Assembly (NCBI GenBank): GCA_026770585.1
Contig: MU646357.1
Span: forward strand, 1,009,593-1,033,655
Source: Baffinella frigidus
Taxonomy: Eukaryota; Cryptophyceae; Cryptomonadales; Baffinellaceae
Direction: 5' to 3'
Length of the DNA stretch: 24,063 nt
A program made the translations under genes and the position numbers. Below are positions 1 through 12,600 of the stretch, one piece after another. How positions within the stretch are numbered: position 1 is the first letter of the stretch; every line of letters starts with the position of its first letter. The notes beneath the pieces are model-generated. The model had not been told where the DNA came from, did no database searches, and saw only the letters and a list, made by a program, of their open reading frames with translations.

Positions 1-45
<45 letters not shown>
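1..45. repeat. Poly-G run at the window edge
   Basis: Forty-five G in a row open the window, followed by G-rich sequence. It may be genuine, but a run like this at an edge can also be an assembly or sequencing artefact. Confidence 0.9.
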
Positions 46-141
46 CGAGGGGTTGGGAAAAGGCGAGGGAGTCGGGGAGGGCGGGGATGATTGGCGTCTC
101 GACGATCCGCGCCCATCTGGGTTTGGAGTGTAGGGTTCAGG

Positions 142-255
142 CCACGCAGAAGGCTACGAAGGGATTTTCGGGCGCTGAGAGCCCGAGTTTCCGTTACCTT
201 ATCGTTGGGAAACCCTCTATGTCTCTACGGATTGCCTATTGTAGAATCCTAGGTC
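142..255. mobile_element. Element C1 (half-length)
   Basis: GGCTACGAAGGGATTTTCGG, then GAGTTTCCGTTACCTTATC and CTATGTCTCTACGG, match the reverse complement of 17961-18074 nearly base for base. Only one terminal repeat is present. Confidence 0.68.
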
Positions 256-400
256 GGGGGGGGGAGAGGCTGCGAGAAGGCGAAGGATTCGCTGGTGAAA
301 ACAACGAATCAGTCAACAGTGGGGTACTTCAGGGTTTAGGGTTTAGGGTGAGAAATGTAGGGCGAAGGGTCCATGGTTTACGGCGGACGGGGGTAAAAAC

Positions 401-771
401 CTTCCAACGAGGAGGAGAGAGGCTTCCGGGAGAGCCTCCCCCACTACGAGTAGCCCTGCGTATGCCTTCGAGTACAGTCGTACAGTTGTACAGTTGTACA
501 GTTGTACAGTTGTACAGTTGTACAGTTATACAGTTATACAGTTATACAGTTATACAGTTAAATACTGATACAGTTATACAGTTATACCTTTATACCTTGA
601 CAACTTTATACAGTTATACGTAGAACTGAACGTATGTACAGTATGTACAGTTTGTACAGTTGTACAGTTGTGTACGTGGATGGGGGGTGATAACAACCTT
701 CCAACGAGGAGGAGGGAGGCCTCCGGGAGGGCCTTCCCCACCGCGAGCAGCCCCGCGCATGCCTTCGAGTA
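401..771 (-). pseudogene. Two acceptor-less copies of exon 31
   Basis: Copies at 698-771 and 401-474 keep all 74 nt in frame (SKACAGLL or SKAYAGLL to LLLVG) and a GT donor (GTTGTT, GTTTTT). In place of the acceptor AG they have CAACTG from the 8-bp microsatellite. Confidence 0.64.
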
Positions 772-1000
772 CAGTTGTACAGTTGTACAGTTGTACAGTT
801 GTACAGATGTACAGTTATACAGTTGTACAGTTATACAGTTATACAGTTATACAGTTATACAGTTGTACAGTTATACCTTTATACCTTTATACCTTTATAC
901 CTTTATAACTTTATACCTGTATATAACTTTAAACAGTTGTACAGTTATACGTACAGTTGTACGTATGTACGTATGTACAGTTATACAGTTGTACAGTTAG
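474..1000 (+). repeat. 8-bp TGTACAGT-type microsatellite in blocks
   Basis: Units of GTACAGTT and ATACAGTT fill most of 474-660 and 771-1000, interrupted by exon 31 copies. The unit contains the palindrome TGTACA. Long frames such as YSCTVVQL are translations of this repeat. Confidence 0.85.
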
Positions 1001-1026
1001 TTGTGTACGTGGATGGGGGTGTTTAC

Positions 1027-1100
1027 CTTCCCACGAGGAGGAGCGAGGCTTCCGGCAGGGCCTCCCCCACCGCGAGCAGCCCCGCGCATGCCTTCGAGTA
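1027..1100 (-). CDS. Exon 31 (last visible exon)
   Basis: The acceptor CGCGTAGAG and donor GGAAG|GTAAAC bound 74 nt coding YSKACAGLLAVGEALPEASL and a LLVG end. Two further copies with the same frame and donor lie downstream at 698-771 and 401-474 but start in microsatellite. The gene presumably continues beyond the left edge. Confidence 0.56.
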
Positions 1101-4100
1101 CTCTACGCGGTGCCTGGTTTCGGGGGTGCGGGTTTAGGTTTCGGGTTTGGGGGTGTAGGGTTCCGGGTTTAGGGTTTGGGATTTGAGGTTTGGGGTTTAG
1201 GGTTTATGGTGTGGGATTTGGGGTTTGGGGTTTAGGGTTTATGGTGTGGGGTTTGGGGTTTGGGGTTTGGGGTTTGGGGTTTGGGGTTTAGGGTTTAGGG
1301 TTTAGGGTTTAGGGTTTAGGGTTTAGGGTTTAGGGTTTAGGGTTGAGGGGTTCACCGTAGGCTCACGAATCGCTCCACCTGCGCACACACGGGTCAAAGT
1401 TAACATCTGGGTTGACTTTGAAAAGCCAGCTAGGGAAGAGCATTCAGGGACGTGACGCGCGTAAAAGGACGGGGATAAACGGACGCGACGTGTGTTAGGG
1501 AAGCCAATCAAGAGACGGTTCATGCGTTAGGGAAGCGAATAAAGGGATGCGACGTGCGTTGGGGAAGCGAATCGAAGGACGTGATGAGTGTCACGGGCGG
1601 TAGAAGGACCACGTGACGCGTGTCACGGGCGGGAAGAGAGTAAAAAGACCTCCTCGGACTCAGCCTTGAGAAGCGAGAGCTGGCGCGTGTCAGGGAAGCG
1701 AATCAAGAGACGTGTCATGCGTTGGGAAAGCGGATAAAGGGATGCGACGTGCGTTGGGGAGTCAAATAAAGGGACGCAACGTGCGTTGTGGAGGCGAATA
1801 AAAAAACGCGACGTGCGTCGGGGAAGCGAATAAAGGGACACACCGTGCGTTAAAAAAGCAAACCAAAGGACGTGATGAGCGTCACGGGCGGTAGACGGAC
1901 CTCCTCGGACTCCGCCTTGAGAAGCGCGAGCTGGCGCTGACCCTCGGAGACACTCGCGCGCGCGTCCTTCTTCGCGCCGGTCTTGTCACTGCCGGAGCCT
2001 GTTTTTTTGAGGGGGGGCAAGCCCTTTGAGCCATTCCTATAGGAATGTGAAAATCCCCAAAACACGTGTCCTCTAATTTTTGAACCCCCTGGGCCGGTTT
2101 CACTTTTCCCGACGGTTCTGGATTTGGTTCGTTTGTTCGCGCACCCGGACGCGTCAGAAATACGAATATTGATCTGGGGAGGATCAATGTTTGATCCTTC
2201 TTTCCGCCGGTCTTGTCACGGCCGGAGCCTGTTGTTTCGCGCACTCGTCAGAAATGCAAATACGTCAGAAATTCAAATATCGATCGACGTCAGATCGACG
2301 TCAGAAATGCAAAATATTGGTCTAGGGAGGCGACGCGAGAGCGGATGATGCTCTAGACAGTCACCTACTCCCACTAAGCAGCCACCGGAGGCTTTTCACG
2401 GATACAGTCCATCTAAACGATCTGTACTAGAATCTTATCCATTGCCCTGGAACCCAACCAGAATTTCACCTTGAATTCAAGGTGGAAAGGTCCTCGGTCG
2501 CTGCTTAGTGGAGAGTCGGTTATCACCGGTGTTACATACAACGTAACGGAAGAATAAGTGTTTGTGGAAGAAGCGTCGTGGTGTGGTTTCTTGTGGATTC
2601 TTGTTTGGTCGTGTGGGTCCTTCCCAGGTTTGGGCCTCCCAACTCGGAGTACCCAGAGCACAGAACGCGCACAGACAAAGTGTCTCTGGGATTGACAGAG
2701 GCTGACTTCCTGCAACCTTCATCTCGAAAGATAACTGAATCAGTTCCCTAATTAGCGTTTTCATTTAATTAGAGGGCCTAATCAAATTTACTATGCCCTA
2801 GCTAATTTCTCCTATTCAACCTCCTATTGAAAAGAAACTCATCCACTTATCTTCCGAGATGAAACTGGCGCGCGTCAAGCTCTGGAGACAAGTGCCAACC
2901 CACACAGCGGACCTCCAAGTGATTTCGTGAACAATTTTCGTGAATAACCCACAGATGGATAATCCATACTCCCTGCGGTAGGCAATCCGTAGAGCATAGG
3001 GTTATTCCCAGGGTATCCTAACGAAAAGTCACTCGATTTTGGCCACAGTTCCCCTTCGTGGCCCACTGTGTTGCGGGATGAGATTACCTAGCTCTGTCTC
3101 ACTTAGATTTAGGCTCACCATTATTTCGCGCCCCCCGAAATTTCACAGGTAAATTTCATGGGGGGGTGTCAAAATTCACCTGTGAAATTTCGGGTGGAGG
3201 GCGAAATAATGGCGAGCTCAAATTTACTGTCTGGACAGAGCTAGATCACCAGGCGCGACCGTAGAGGGCTCGTCCGAGAGGGACTGAGAGTCTGTCAGAC
3301 TGACGGAGGCCGACTCCCTGCAAACCGCGGGGGCGTGAAAATTCTTGTGTGTGTGGCCTATATATGATAGATGGACGGCTTATTTGGACGTGACGGTAGT
3401 AACTTTTTGTACCGGCTTGTACCTTTTTGTACTGGCGCGTCCAGCTCTGGAGACAAGAGCCAAGAGGGAGCAGATTTAATCGGGGCGAGTGTTTATTTTG
3501 AACACTCCCCGCCCTAGGGAATTGGATCCGTTCTCATAATGTCTGAAGGGAAAGCTCCAATTCCCTACGGGAGGGAGTATTTAAATTGAATTTAAATTAA
3601 ATACGGGGTGAGATTACCAGGCGCGGCTGTAGAGGGCTCGTCCTCCTTGGGTTTCAATCCTGGAACCTGCATTATCGCGACGCGTCAGCGTGACAAGATG
3701 CCTCTTTTCTTTTCAGAAGATGCAGGCACTGATCGAACCTGAAACCTGAACCTGAAACCTACCGCCCGACCCGTGGAATGTATCACACGGTCCCACGAAG
3801 CCTGTGACCTGGAACCTGCATTATCAAGACGCGTCAGCGAAAAAAGATGCAGCGTCTGGTTGAACACTGGAGGTCGTCCCTAACAGACCTGAACCCTAAA
3901 CCCTAAACCCTAACATAACTGAATCCTAAACCCCAAACGCTAACAGACCTGGAAGACGTCGGCGCGCGGGATCGTGAAAGTGTGGTAACGGATCACTGGA
4001 GGCGGTCACGTTACCGACCGGTAACGGATGGCTGGAGGTGGTCACGTTACCGCTCAAATACCGGGCGGTAACGTGACCAAGCCCATACGCATCCCCCAAA

Positions 4101-5090
4101 AGAGGTTTTACGCATCCGCTTGCAGGTTTTACAAAAAGGCGACGGTTCGCCTCGAGTAGGACCTGCCTCGACGGGGTTAGGGTTCAGGGTTTGGGGTTTG
4201 GGGTTTAGACCTGGAGGACGTCCGCGCGCGGGATCGTGAAGGTGTGGTAGCGGATGACAGGCTCGTCCGCAGTCGCGTCCGTCATCGCGTCCAGCGGCGG
4301 GACCTAACCATACGCCCGACGCCCGTTTATCAATATTTAAGTCCGTTTATTAATATTGAAGCCCGTTTATTATTATTTAGGGAGAGAAGAGACGCTGCAT
4401 GCAGTCCATTTATGAGAAGGTGTGGTAGCGGATGACAGGCTCGTCCGCAGTCGCGTCCGTCATCGCGTCCAGCGGCGGGACCTAACCACACACACGAAGC
4501 CGTTTACTAGCCACACACAAGAAGCCGTTTATTAATATTTAAGTCTGTTTATTATCCTTTAAGCCCGTTCATTATTATTTAGGGAGAGAAAAAATGATTC
4601 CTGCCGCCCGTTTATTAAAAGGTAGTAAGGATGACAGGCTCGTCCGCAGTCGCGTCCGTCATCGCGTCCAGCGGCGGGACCTAACCACACACCCGACACC
4701 CATTTATTTTTATGTAGGTCCGTTTATTATCATGTACGCCCATTTATTATTTAGGGGAGAAAAAAACGCTTGATGAAGCAGCGCGTCCAGCGGCAGGAAC
4801 TCCACTCGAGAATGTTGGAGGAACCTATTTACATGTGGGGTTGTAAACATTTGTACCAGGATAGGGTATCCTAACCTCGTGAATGTGCTAATTGTGCAGA
4901 GTTACGGGACCAATTAACGAAAGTTACTAACCAAATGCCCACTTTTAAAAGCACATCGGTTTTAAATAGGCTCCTCTAGCATTCTCGTGTGGCTGGCCAC
5001 ACACACGAAGCCACCCACCTAATAACATTTTGGGAGACGTGCCCAGCACCGTGTCTAGCGGGATCTAGCCACACACACGAAGCCCGTATG

Positions 5091-5149
<59 letters not shown>

Positions 5150-5579
5150 GTATGTAAATATACATATGTAATTGCATCAGAATAGCTCTTTGGAGTCGGG
5201 GGGGTACAGCAAAGAGAAAGAGGCCGAGGTCCGCGACCGCCCGCAGGAAACGCCGAGAGTCCTTCCACACCAGGCTACCCCATGCGAACAGAATAAATGG
5301 ACGTTTTAGGGGTTTGCGGGGAAATGATCACGTTTCCGACCGAAAAGCGACCGGAATGACTTTTGGCGTGTTTCCTGGGCACTAATCCAATAATTGACTT
5401 AAAAATCTGTTCACAGGGGTAGCCTCGTGCGGTCGGGAGGGTACAGCGAAGAGAAGGAGGCCGAGGTCCGCGACCGCCCGCAGAAAGCACCGAGAGTCCT
5501 TCGGGAGCCGGCACACACGAAGCCCGTATATATGTATTTATTTTTTATATGTATGTATACATATATGTATATGTATATT

Positions 5580-5662
<83 letters not shown>

Positions 5663-5810
5663 ATATAACTGCATTATAATAGCTCTTTGGAGTCGGGGGG
5701 GGTACAGCGAAGAGGAGGAGGCCGAGGTCCGCGACCGCCCGCAGGAAACACCGAGAGTCCTTCGGGAGCCGGCACGCTGCGTTTCGTGTTTGGGGTTTGG
5801 GGTTTGGGTT

Positions 5811-5870
<60 letters not shown>

Positions 5871-8172
5871 GGTTCAACGCGCCCATCGCATAAGTCAATC
5901 TAATCAGATAAGTTATTCACGCTCAGCATGGTTCGATAGGACCCACGTGCCGTGGGCCCCATCAGGGGGATGCAGTTGTAAAATTCGGCTTGGCTTGGCT
6001 TAGACTTTTTCTGGATCGGGTCGGGGTCAGTATGGGTTGGTCTATCGACCCACCGATAGCCAACCCGTCAATTTGGGGTCCCACGCATCGTCGTAGGGCA
6101 GAGGGGGCTAAGGGTGGACGACCTAATTCCGGCGTCAACGCAATTCCGGCATTCTGTAGCGTGCTACAGTACATCAGGGTGCTACGAAACTCCGGATTAG
6201 GATGACACGTTGAATGTTCGCACTACCACGCTAAGGCACCCCCCTTGTCTTTTCAATTACTTTTTTTGCTACCATATCAAGGTATCACCCTGTCCATCCT
6301 TGGGCTCAGTTGAGCTGTAGGCGCATCGCAAAATCTCGGGCAGGAATCCTTACCGGCGACTTCCTTGGCGTCCATGCGCCACTCGCGGTCAGCCGCAACC
6401 CCAGCAACAGGTAGCGAGCCTTCGCAGCAACAGGTAGCGAGCCTTCCCGCAGGGGCGGGGGGGGGTGACCGACAGCCAACAAAACCCGCGGGAAAACACG
6501 CCGCGTTTCCCGGCGGTGGGAAAGCGGTTTTCTGCATGGGGACGTACCGGCGACTTCCTTGGCGTCCATGCGCCATTCGCGGTCAGCGGCGACCCCGAGG
6601 GCAGAGATCACCTGGAGGGTTAGCGAGGTTAGCGTAAGTTGTTCACTTTCCATTAGGCCCAGGGGAGGTCGTGCCCGCTGACTATTCCTAAGTCGGCATT
6701 CTTGGTTTGTGGTACGAAGCCGTCAACTCGTGTCCATGCGCCCCTCGCGGTCAGCGGCGACCCCGAGCGCCGAGATCACCTGGAGGATTAGCGAGGTTAG
6801 CGAGGTTAGCGAGGTTAGGGTTTGTGGTTTTAGAAGGATTCGGGTTGTGGTTTTAAAGGGACTAGAGGTCACCTGGAGGGTTAGAGAGGTTAGCGCGGGG
6901 CTCGCGAGGAGGCGCCAGAGGCTGCACGGCGAAGGGTGCACTTCCAAAGGAGCCGCCAGAGAGAGCGAGAGCGAGAGGGAGCGAGGCAGGGCGAGGGAGC
7001 GAGGGAGCGAGGGAGCGAGGGAGCGAGCCGAGCCAGAGAGGGTTCGGTTTTGCGGGTGTAGAGGGATTAGGGATGCGGTTCTGGAGGGATTAGGGGTTTG
7101 AGGGTTTAGGGCGATGAACTGGAGGGTTAGAGAGGTTAGCGAGGTTAGCGAGGTTAAGGTTTGTGGATGTAGAGAGGATAGGGATGTGGTATTAGAGGGA
7201 TTAGGGGGTTGAGGATTTAGGGCGATCACTGGAGGGTCAGAGAGGTTAAAGAGGTTAGGGGTTGTGGGTGTAGAGGGATTCAGGTTGTGGGTGTAGAGGG
7301 ATTAGGGGTTTAGGGTTTACAGGGATTAGAGTTTAGTTTAGGGTTTATAGGGATTAGGGGTCTTGGGTTTAGGTTTAGGGATTATGTTTAGGGATTCGGG
7401 CGATGACCCCTTCCAGCAGGCGCTTGTTTCCCCACGCCCCGCCCGTCACCCCCCCGCCAGTCAGGCACCACAAGGCACCCCCGGCAGGAAGAAATCGCCA
7501 ATGAAATCGGGATTAGGGGTCTTGGGTTTAGGGATTAGGGCGAAGACCCCTTCCAGCAGACGCTTGTTGCCCCACGCCCCGCCCGTCACCACCGCCGGGA
7601 TGAAATCGCCGAGCGTGATTTCTCCGAGAGGCGCGGGGATGAGAGGGTCTGGGAAGGCTGTCAGCTTCCGGATGGCCCCCACCTGAAAAACAAAGAGAGA
7701 GAAAAGTGAAAAGAGAGAAGAAAAAGTCCCGCGTCACTCACGCAGCTGACCGCATTGCCAGTTAGAGCGCGCTATGCAGAGAAATTGGCCAAGGCTGTCA
7801 GCTCGCCCCACCTGACCCCACGCCAGGGCACAAGTGAAAACGTCAGACCGCGACGTTTCGATTTGAAAGGGTTTCGTGGTACAAACTTTACATTCATAGG
7901 CTAACGGCCTGAAAATGGGGTAGTTAGGCATACGGCATTACCTGGGACCTCCCACTGTAGGCAGAGGGATCCTAGGACCAAAAAGTCTCGGCCTACGGTA
8001 GGAGGTCCTAGGCAATGCCGTAGGCCAAACTACCCCATTTTCAGGCCGTTACCCTATAACATTGTTGCGGCGGCGGGCTATTCACTGCTGGCGTGTCTGA
8101 CAGAAACCTGTGGGGCAAATCCGGGAAAGATGTCAGCTTCCGTATCGCACCCACTTGGAAAAAGTTCCGCGT

Positions 8173-8209
<37 letters not shown>

Positions 8210-8244
8210 CGTGAGATAGCTAGAGAGAGAGAGAAAGCGCGCGC

Positions 8245-8285
<41 letters not shown>

Positions 8286-9656
8286 CCCACCTTACCAGAG
8301 ACGCGCCAGCGTGCAATTCGACTCTTTCATTTTTTTGAGTCAGCAAACGCATAGAAAGCTGTCACGTCCCAGTATAGAAGGCGGTCACGTCCTGGTTCAC
8401 AGTCCGCCTATCGCAACAAGACGTTTCCCGTGGACACGCCGAATCATAAACGGCTCTTGGAGTGGACGTGACCAATCATAAACGGCTGTTTTGAGGGGAC
8501 GTGACGCACCCGTCCGGCGAGGATGGCGGAGAGGCGTGGCGCGAGGTGCGCGAGAGTGCGGTTTGACCCTTTCAGAACCTGTTCCCGGACGTGGCGGACG
8601 TGACACGTCAGCATGTCAGCACACGATGACTTTCTTGTCAGCACAAGATGACTCTCTTGTGAGCACAAGGTGACTCTCTTCTGAGGACAAGATGCCTCAC
8701 CTGTCAGCACAAGATGACTCTCTTGTCAGCACAAGATGACTCTCTTGGGCGAAACGGTGTGTGTTCGGCACTGTTCGCGGGAGTTGTTGTCATGCGTGTG
8801 TGTGTGTCCGGCACTCCTGGGAGTATACAGAACCTACCATGCTACGCTGCAGACTTTGCATCGGTGCGGTGTTCGCACCACATGGCAAAGAAACTTAATT
8901 CAAATCATATAACCTGAATTAAATGAAATCGCACAAATTAAATTAAATCGAATTTCGAAAGTGAATACCTCACACCGAAGCGCCCCTCCCGTCTCGGCGC
9001 CGCCCGCTGGGTCCGCGCTGGCTGCGATTGGCGCCTTGCTGGGTGCCGGGCCTGCTTTCGGTTTCGGGTTTCGGGTTTCGGGTTTTCGGGTTTCGGGTTT
9101 CTCAGAGGGGACCCAACCCAAAAATTGATTCATAGGGAAAATCATAGGATAAATTACTACGGTCTTTGCAGGCCACACATATTCCCGCCCAGGAGGCGTG
9201 GGCGCCGGGCCGGCTTCCGGTTTCGGGTTTCGGGTTTCGGTTTTCAGCTCTGAAGTTGAGGGTTGAGGTTTCGCGGTTTAGGGTTTAGGGTATCAGCAGC
9301 CCTAGTTTCGGGTTTCGGGTTTCGGGTTTCGGGTTTCGGGTTTCGGGTTTCTGGTTTCGGGTTTCGGGTAAATGATTGCTGCATGGGTTGGCGCGAATCG
9401 TTGGAAATGGGTTTAGCAGCGAGACACCGAGCCGAAAATGTGAAAACGGTTGGCTCAGTACTAGCAACCATATGTGATTGGTCAACCGGTGCCAGCGGGC
9501 TCCGAAGGGATTTCGTGAATAAACCATTAGTGAATGATCCATAGGACCCTACGGTAGGCCACAACGTAGGGACATAGGCTGGTCCTACGGATATCCCAAT
9601 CGATTCTTGGCGGCTGAGCCAGTTTCCCTCTCTCTCTATCTCTCTCTCTCTCTCTA

Positions 9657-9695
<39 letters not shown>

Positions 9696-12600
9696 GTCTC
9701 TCTCTCTTTGTCTCTGTCACATCCCGTCGTAGCCCGGCGTGCGGCAGGACCTTCGGAGCTGGCCATGCGCGAGGCAGATGGCGTGTCCAGAGGCGCGTCC
9801 GCAAACGCCGGCATCTGCTGCGTTGTTCATTTATTGTTTAGTATTTATTCTCGATTATCTATTATTTATTATTTATTTTTGTTGATTGTTTATTGTTTAT
9901 TGTTGATTATTTCTCGTTTATTGTTTATTGTTTATTGTTTATTGTTTATTGTTTATTGTTTATTGTTCATCGTTTGGGGTGTATGGTGAAGGGTTGAGGG
10001 GGTATTGTTTACTGTTGATTGTTTATTGTTTATTCTTTATCGGTTAGGGTGTAGGGTGTAGGGTGAAGGATGTAGGGGGTATGGTCGAGGGTGTATGGAT
10101 CATGGTTCGGGGTTGGACGCGGCATAGAGGGATCTAATCCCGCCGAGTATTCAGCTTGAAGACGATCTGGCCACGAAAGTTACTACACAAATCTTTTTAC
10201 AATGACTTGTATCGACCAATTGTGAAAGTTACTACACAAATCTTTTTACAATGACTTGTATCGACCAATTGTGAAAGTTACTACACAAATATTTTTACAA
10301 TGACTTGTATGGACCAATTGTGCAGTAATTATCGTTGACAGATCGTAGTCAACTTGAAGACTCGTCCAGGTGAGATCGGGGCCCAACATCGAATGTATTC
10401 CACAAGAAGAGCATTTTATCCGGGGAAACCTATTTTTCTTTAGTTTGATGGCAAGGAAAATTACTACACAACTCGTTCTTATTTGTAATATTAAAGCATT
10501 TATGTAGTAATTTTCCTTGCCATCAAACTAAAGAAAAATAGGTTTCCCCGGATAACATTGTAGCAGCGCTCTCCAGTCCGCTGTGGATCTGACCGCTAAG
10601 TGGCCCACTTTCTAAAGTGGATCGCACCTCGTCGGGCTGGGTGGCGCATGAGGCGGTGATCACGTCCAGAGATGCGACCTGCGCTTCGGGTCTGGGGTTC
10701 AGGGTTTAGGGTTTAGGGTGTGGGTGTTTGGGGTTTGGGGTTTGGGGTTTGGGGTTTGGGGTTTATGGTTTAGGGTTTGGGGTTTGGGGTTTATGGTTTA
10801 GGGTTTAGGGCTTAGGGCTTGGGGTTTAGGGTTGAAAACCCTAAAACCCCTAAAGAGTTAGGGTGCGACCTTCCGCGAGAGCGCCAGGTCGTGCCGCAGA
10901 AGCTCCTCGGCGCTCCTGTTGGAAAACGCAACGGTTCGCGTCAGCCGCGGAGAGAAAGCGCGCCGTTTGGGCGGATAGGCTAACGAAAACACGTGGTTTT
11001 GGCGGACGGGACAGCAAAAACGCAACGGATCGCGTCAGCCGCGGTGCACGTTTTGGATGGTAAGACAAAAGAAACGAACAGGTCAAAACACATTCAGGCT
11101 TCACTACGCAGAAGGGTGACATCCGATGTGCTTCTTGTAATCACCTACCCATGTTAAAAAAAAAACGGTTCGCGTCAGCCGCGGAGAGAAACAAAGATAC
11201 TCTCGAGGCACCTACCCAGAGTCGTATATCACCAAGTATACAACGTATACCAAGATAAAAGGTGTCAATCGGTATGCAAAAAACTAGCCGGTTCGCGTCA
11301 GCGGTGGGGAAACGCGCCGTTTGAGCGGACGGGCTAACGTAAAAGCGTAGTTTGGGCGGACGGGCAAGCGAAAAAGCGTGGTTTGGGCGGACGGGCTAAC
11401 GAAAATACGTGGTTTGGGCGGACGGGAAAGCGAAAACGCAACGGTTCGCGTCAGCCGCGGAACACACAACGTAAAGAACGTCAACTTACACGCTCCTCGA
11501 CCGACTCGGTCTGGGTTGCGGTGCGGGAATAGGATGGTGTGCCTCTGGAGGAAAGCTGGGAGCGAGAGGTCGGATGCCGTGACGCCCGCTGACGAGACAC
11601 GCCCAAGCACCTTTTCGATCGACTCGACGGACAGCACCTGCGGACACGACCGTGGACAAGACAGTCACGTCCACGTGGACAAGACAGTCACGTCCACGTT
11701 CCACGGTCGACAAGCCGCGCCCGGACGCGAAGAGGTTGATAAAACCGCAAACGTAAATCCTGGCTTGAGTCTTTCTATTGTTTGTACCATGACTTGTACC
11801 ACGAATAATAGAAAGGCTCAAGACGGATTTAGGTTGACAATTTTGTGGAATCTTTCGCCTCCGGGCGCGGTGTAAGATATCCAACCACCCGAGCACTTTT
11901 TCGATCGGCTCAACGGACATCACCTGCGGACAAGACCGTGGACAAGACAGTCACGTCCACGTGGACAAGACAGTCACGTCCACGTACCACGGTTGACTGA
12001 ACCGCACAGGCTTGTACACGGACGGCAATAATTCACGCAGGCTTATAAGTAAGACAGGTGCGCCGCCCTTGCGAATGCGGTAGACTAATTCCAACAGGCG
12101 ACGTTCTAGCGCGGAAACACACCCGATGGTGGACACGACCACAACGAAGACAGCCCTAACCCGGTAGTAAACACGGTCACGGGCGTCAAGGGCCGCAAAA
12201 ACGCAACGCTTCGCGCTAGAACCCGCGAACACGCACCCCTTCGACAGCCTCGAGACCGATCTCCGTCCGGAGATTCCCGCCCGTCTTTCTGATGCGGTAG
12301 ACCTGGTTTAGAGTTAAGGGTTTAGGGTTTAGGGTTTAGGGTTTAGGGTTTAGGGTTTAGGGTTTAGGTAGGGTCTAGGGTTTAGGGTTTAGGGTTTAGG
12401 GTGTGGGTTGTAGGGTTTAGGGTTTAGGGTGTATGGTTTAGAGTGTATGGTTTAGGGTGTATGGTTTAGGGTGTATGGTTAGGGTTTAGGGTTTAGAGTG
12501 TATGGTGTGGGTGTTACAAGGAGCGCCTTGATGCGCATGTCCTCCGGATCAAACGTTAGAGGTTTCGGGTGTAGGGTTTAGGGTTTGCGGTGTAGGTTGC

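Noticed and set aside
87-1000. Plus-strand frames rich in Tyr, Cys, Val, Gln
   Set aside because: They are translations of the 8-bp TGTACAGT-type microsatellite and shadows of exon 31 copies.
1260-1345. True chromosome end
   Set aside because: Telomere-like tracts are short, degenerate, internal and scattered through the whole window, so they are interstitial.
4989-5171. Plus-strand THTHTH frame
   Set aside because: Translation of the CA microsatellite.
5427-5813. Plus-strand coding around EEAEVRDRPQETPRVLREP
   Set aside because: Open in the exon 26 copies, but interrupted by microsatellites and without splice sites that keep phase; the minus-strand reading fits both neighbours.
9244-9814. 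186-residue minus-strand frame
   Set aside because: Composed of TTTCGGG repeat, GA microsatellite and element C3; only 9751-9814 has exon features.
10175-10321. CRISPR array
   Set aside because: The three 49-bp units are contiguous with no spacers, in a eukaryotic intron context.
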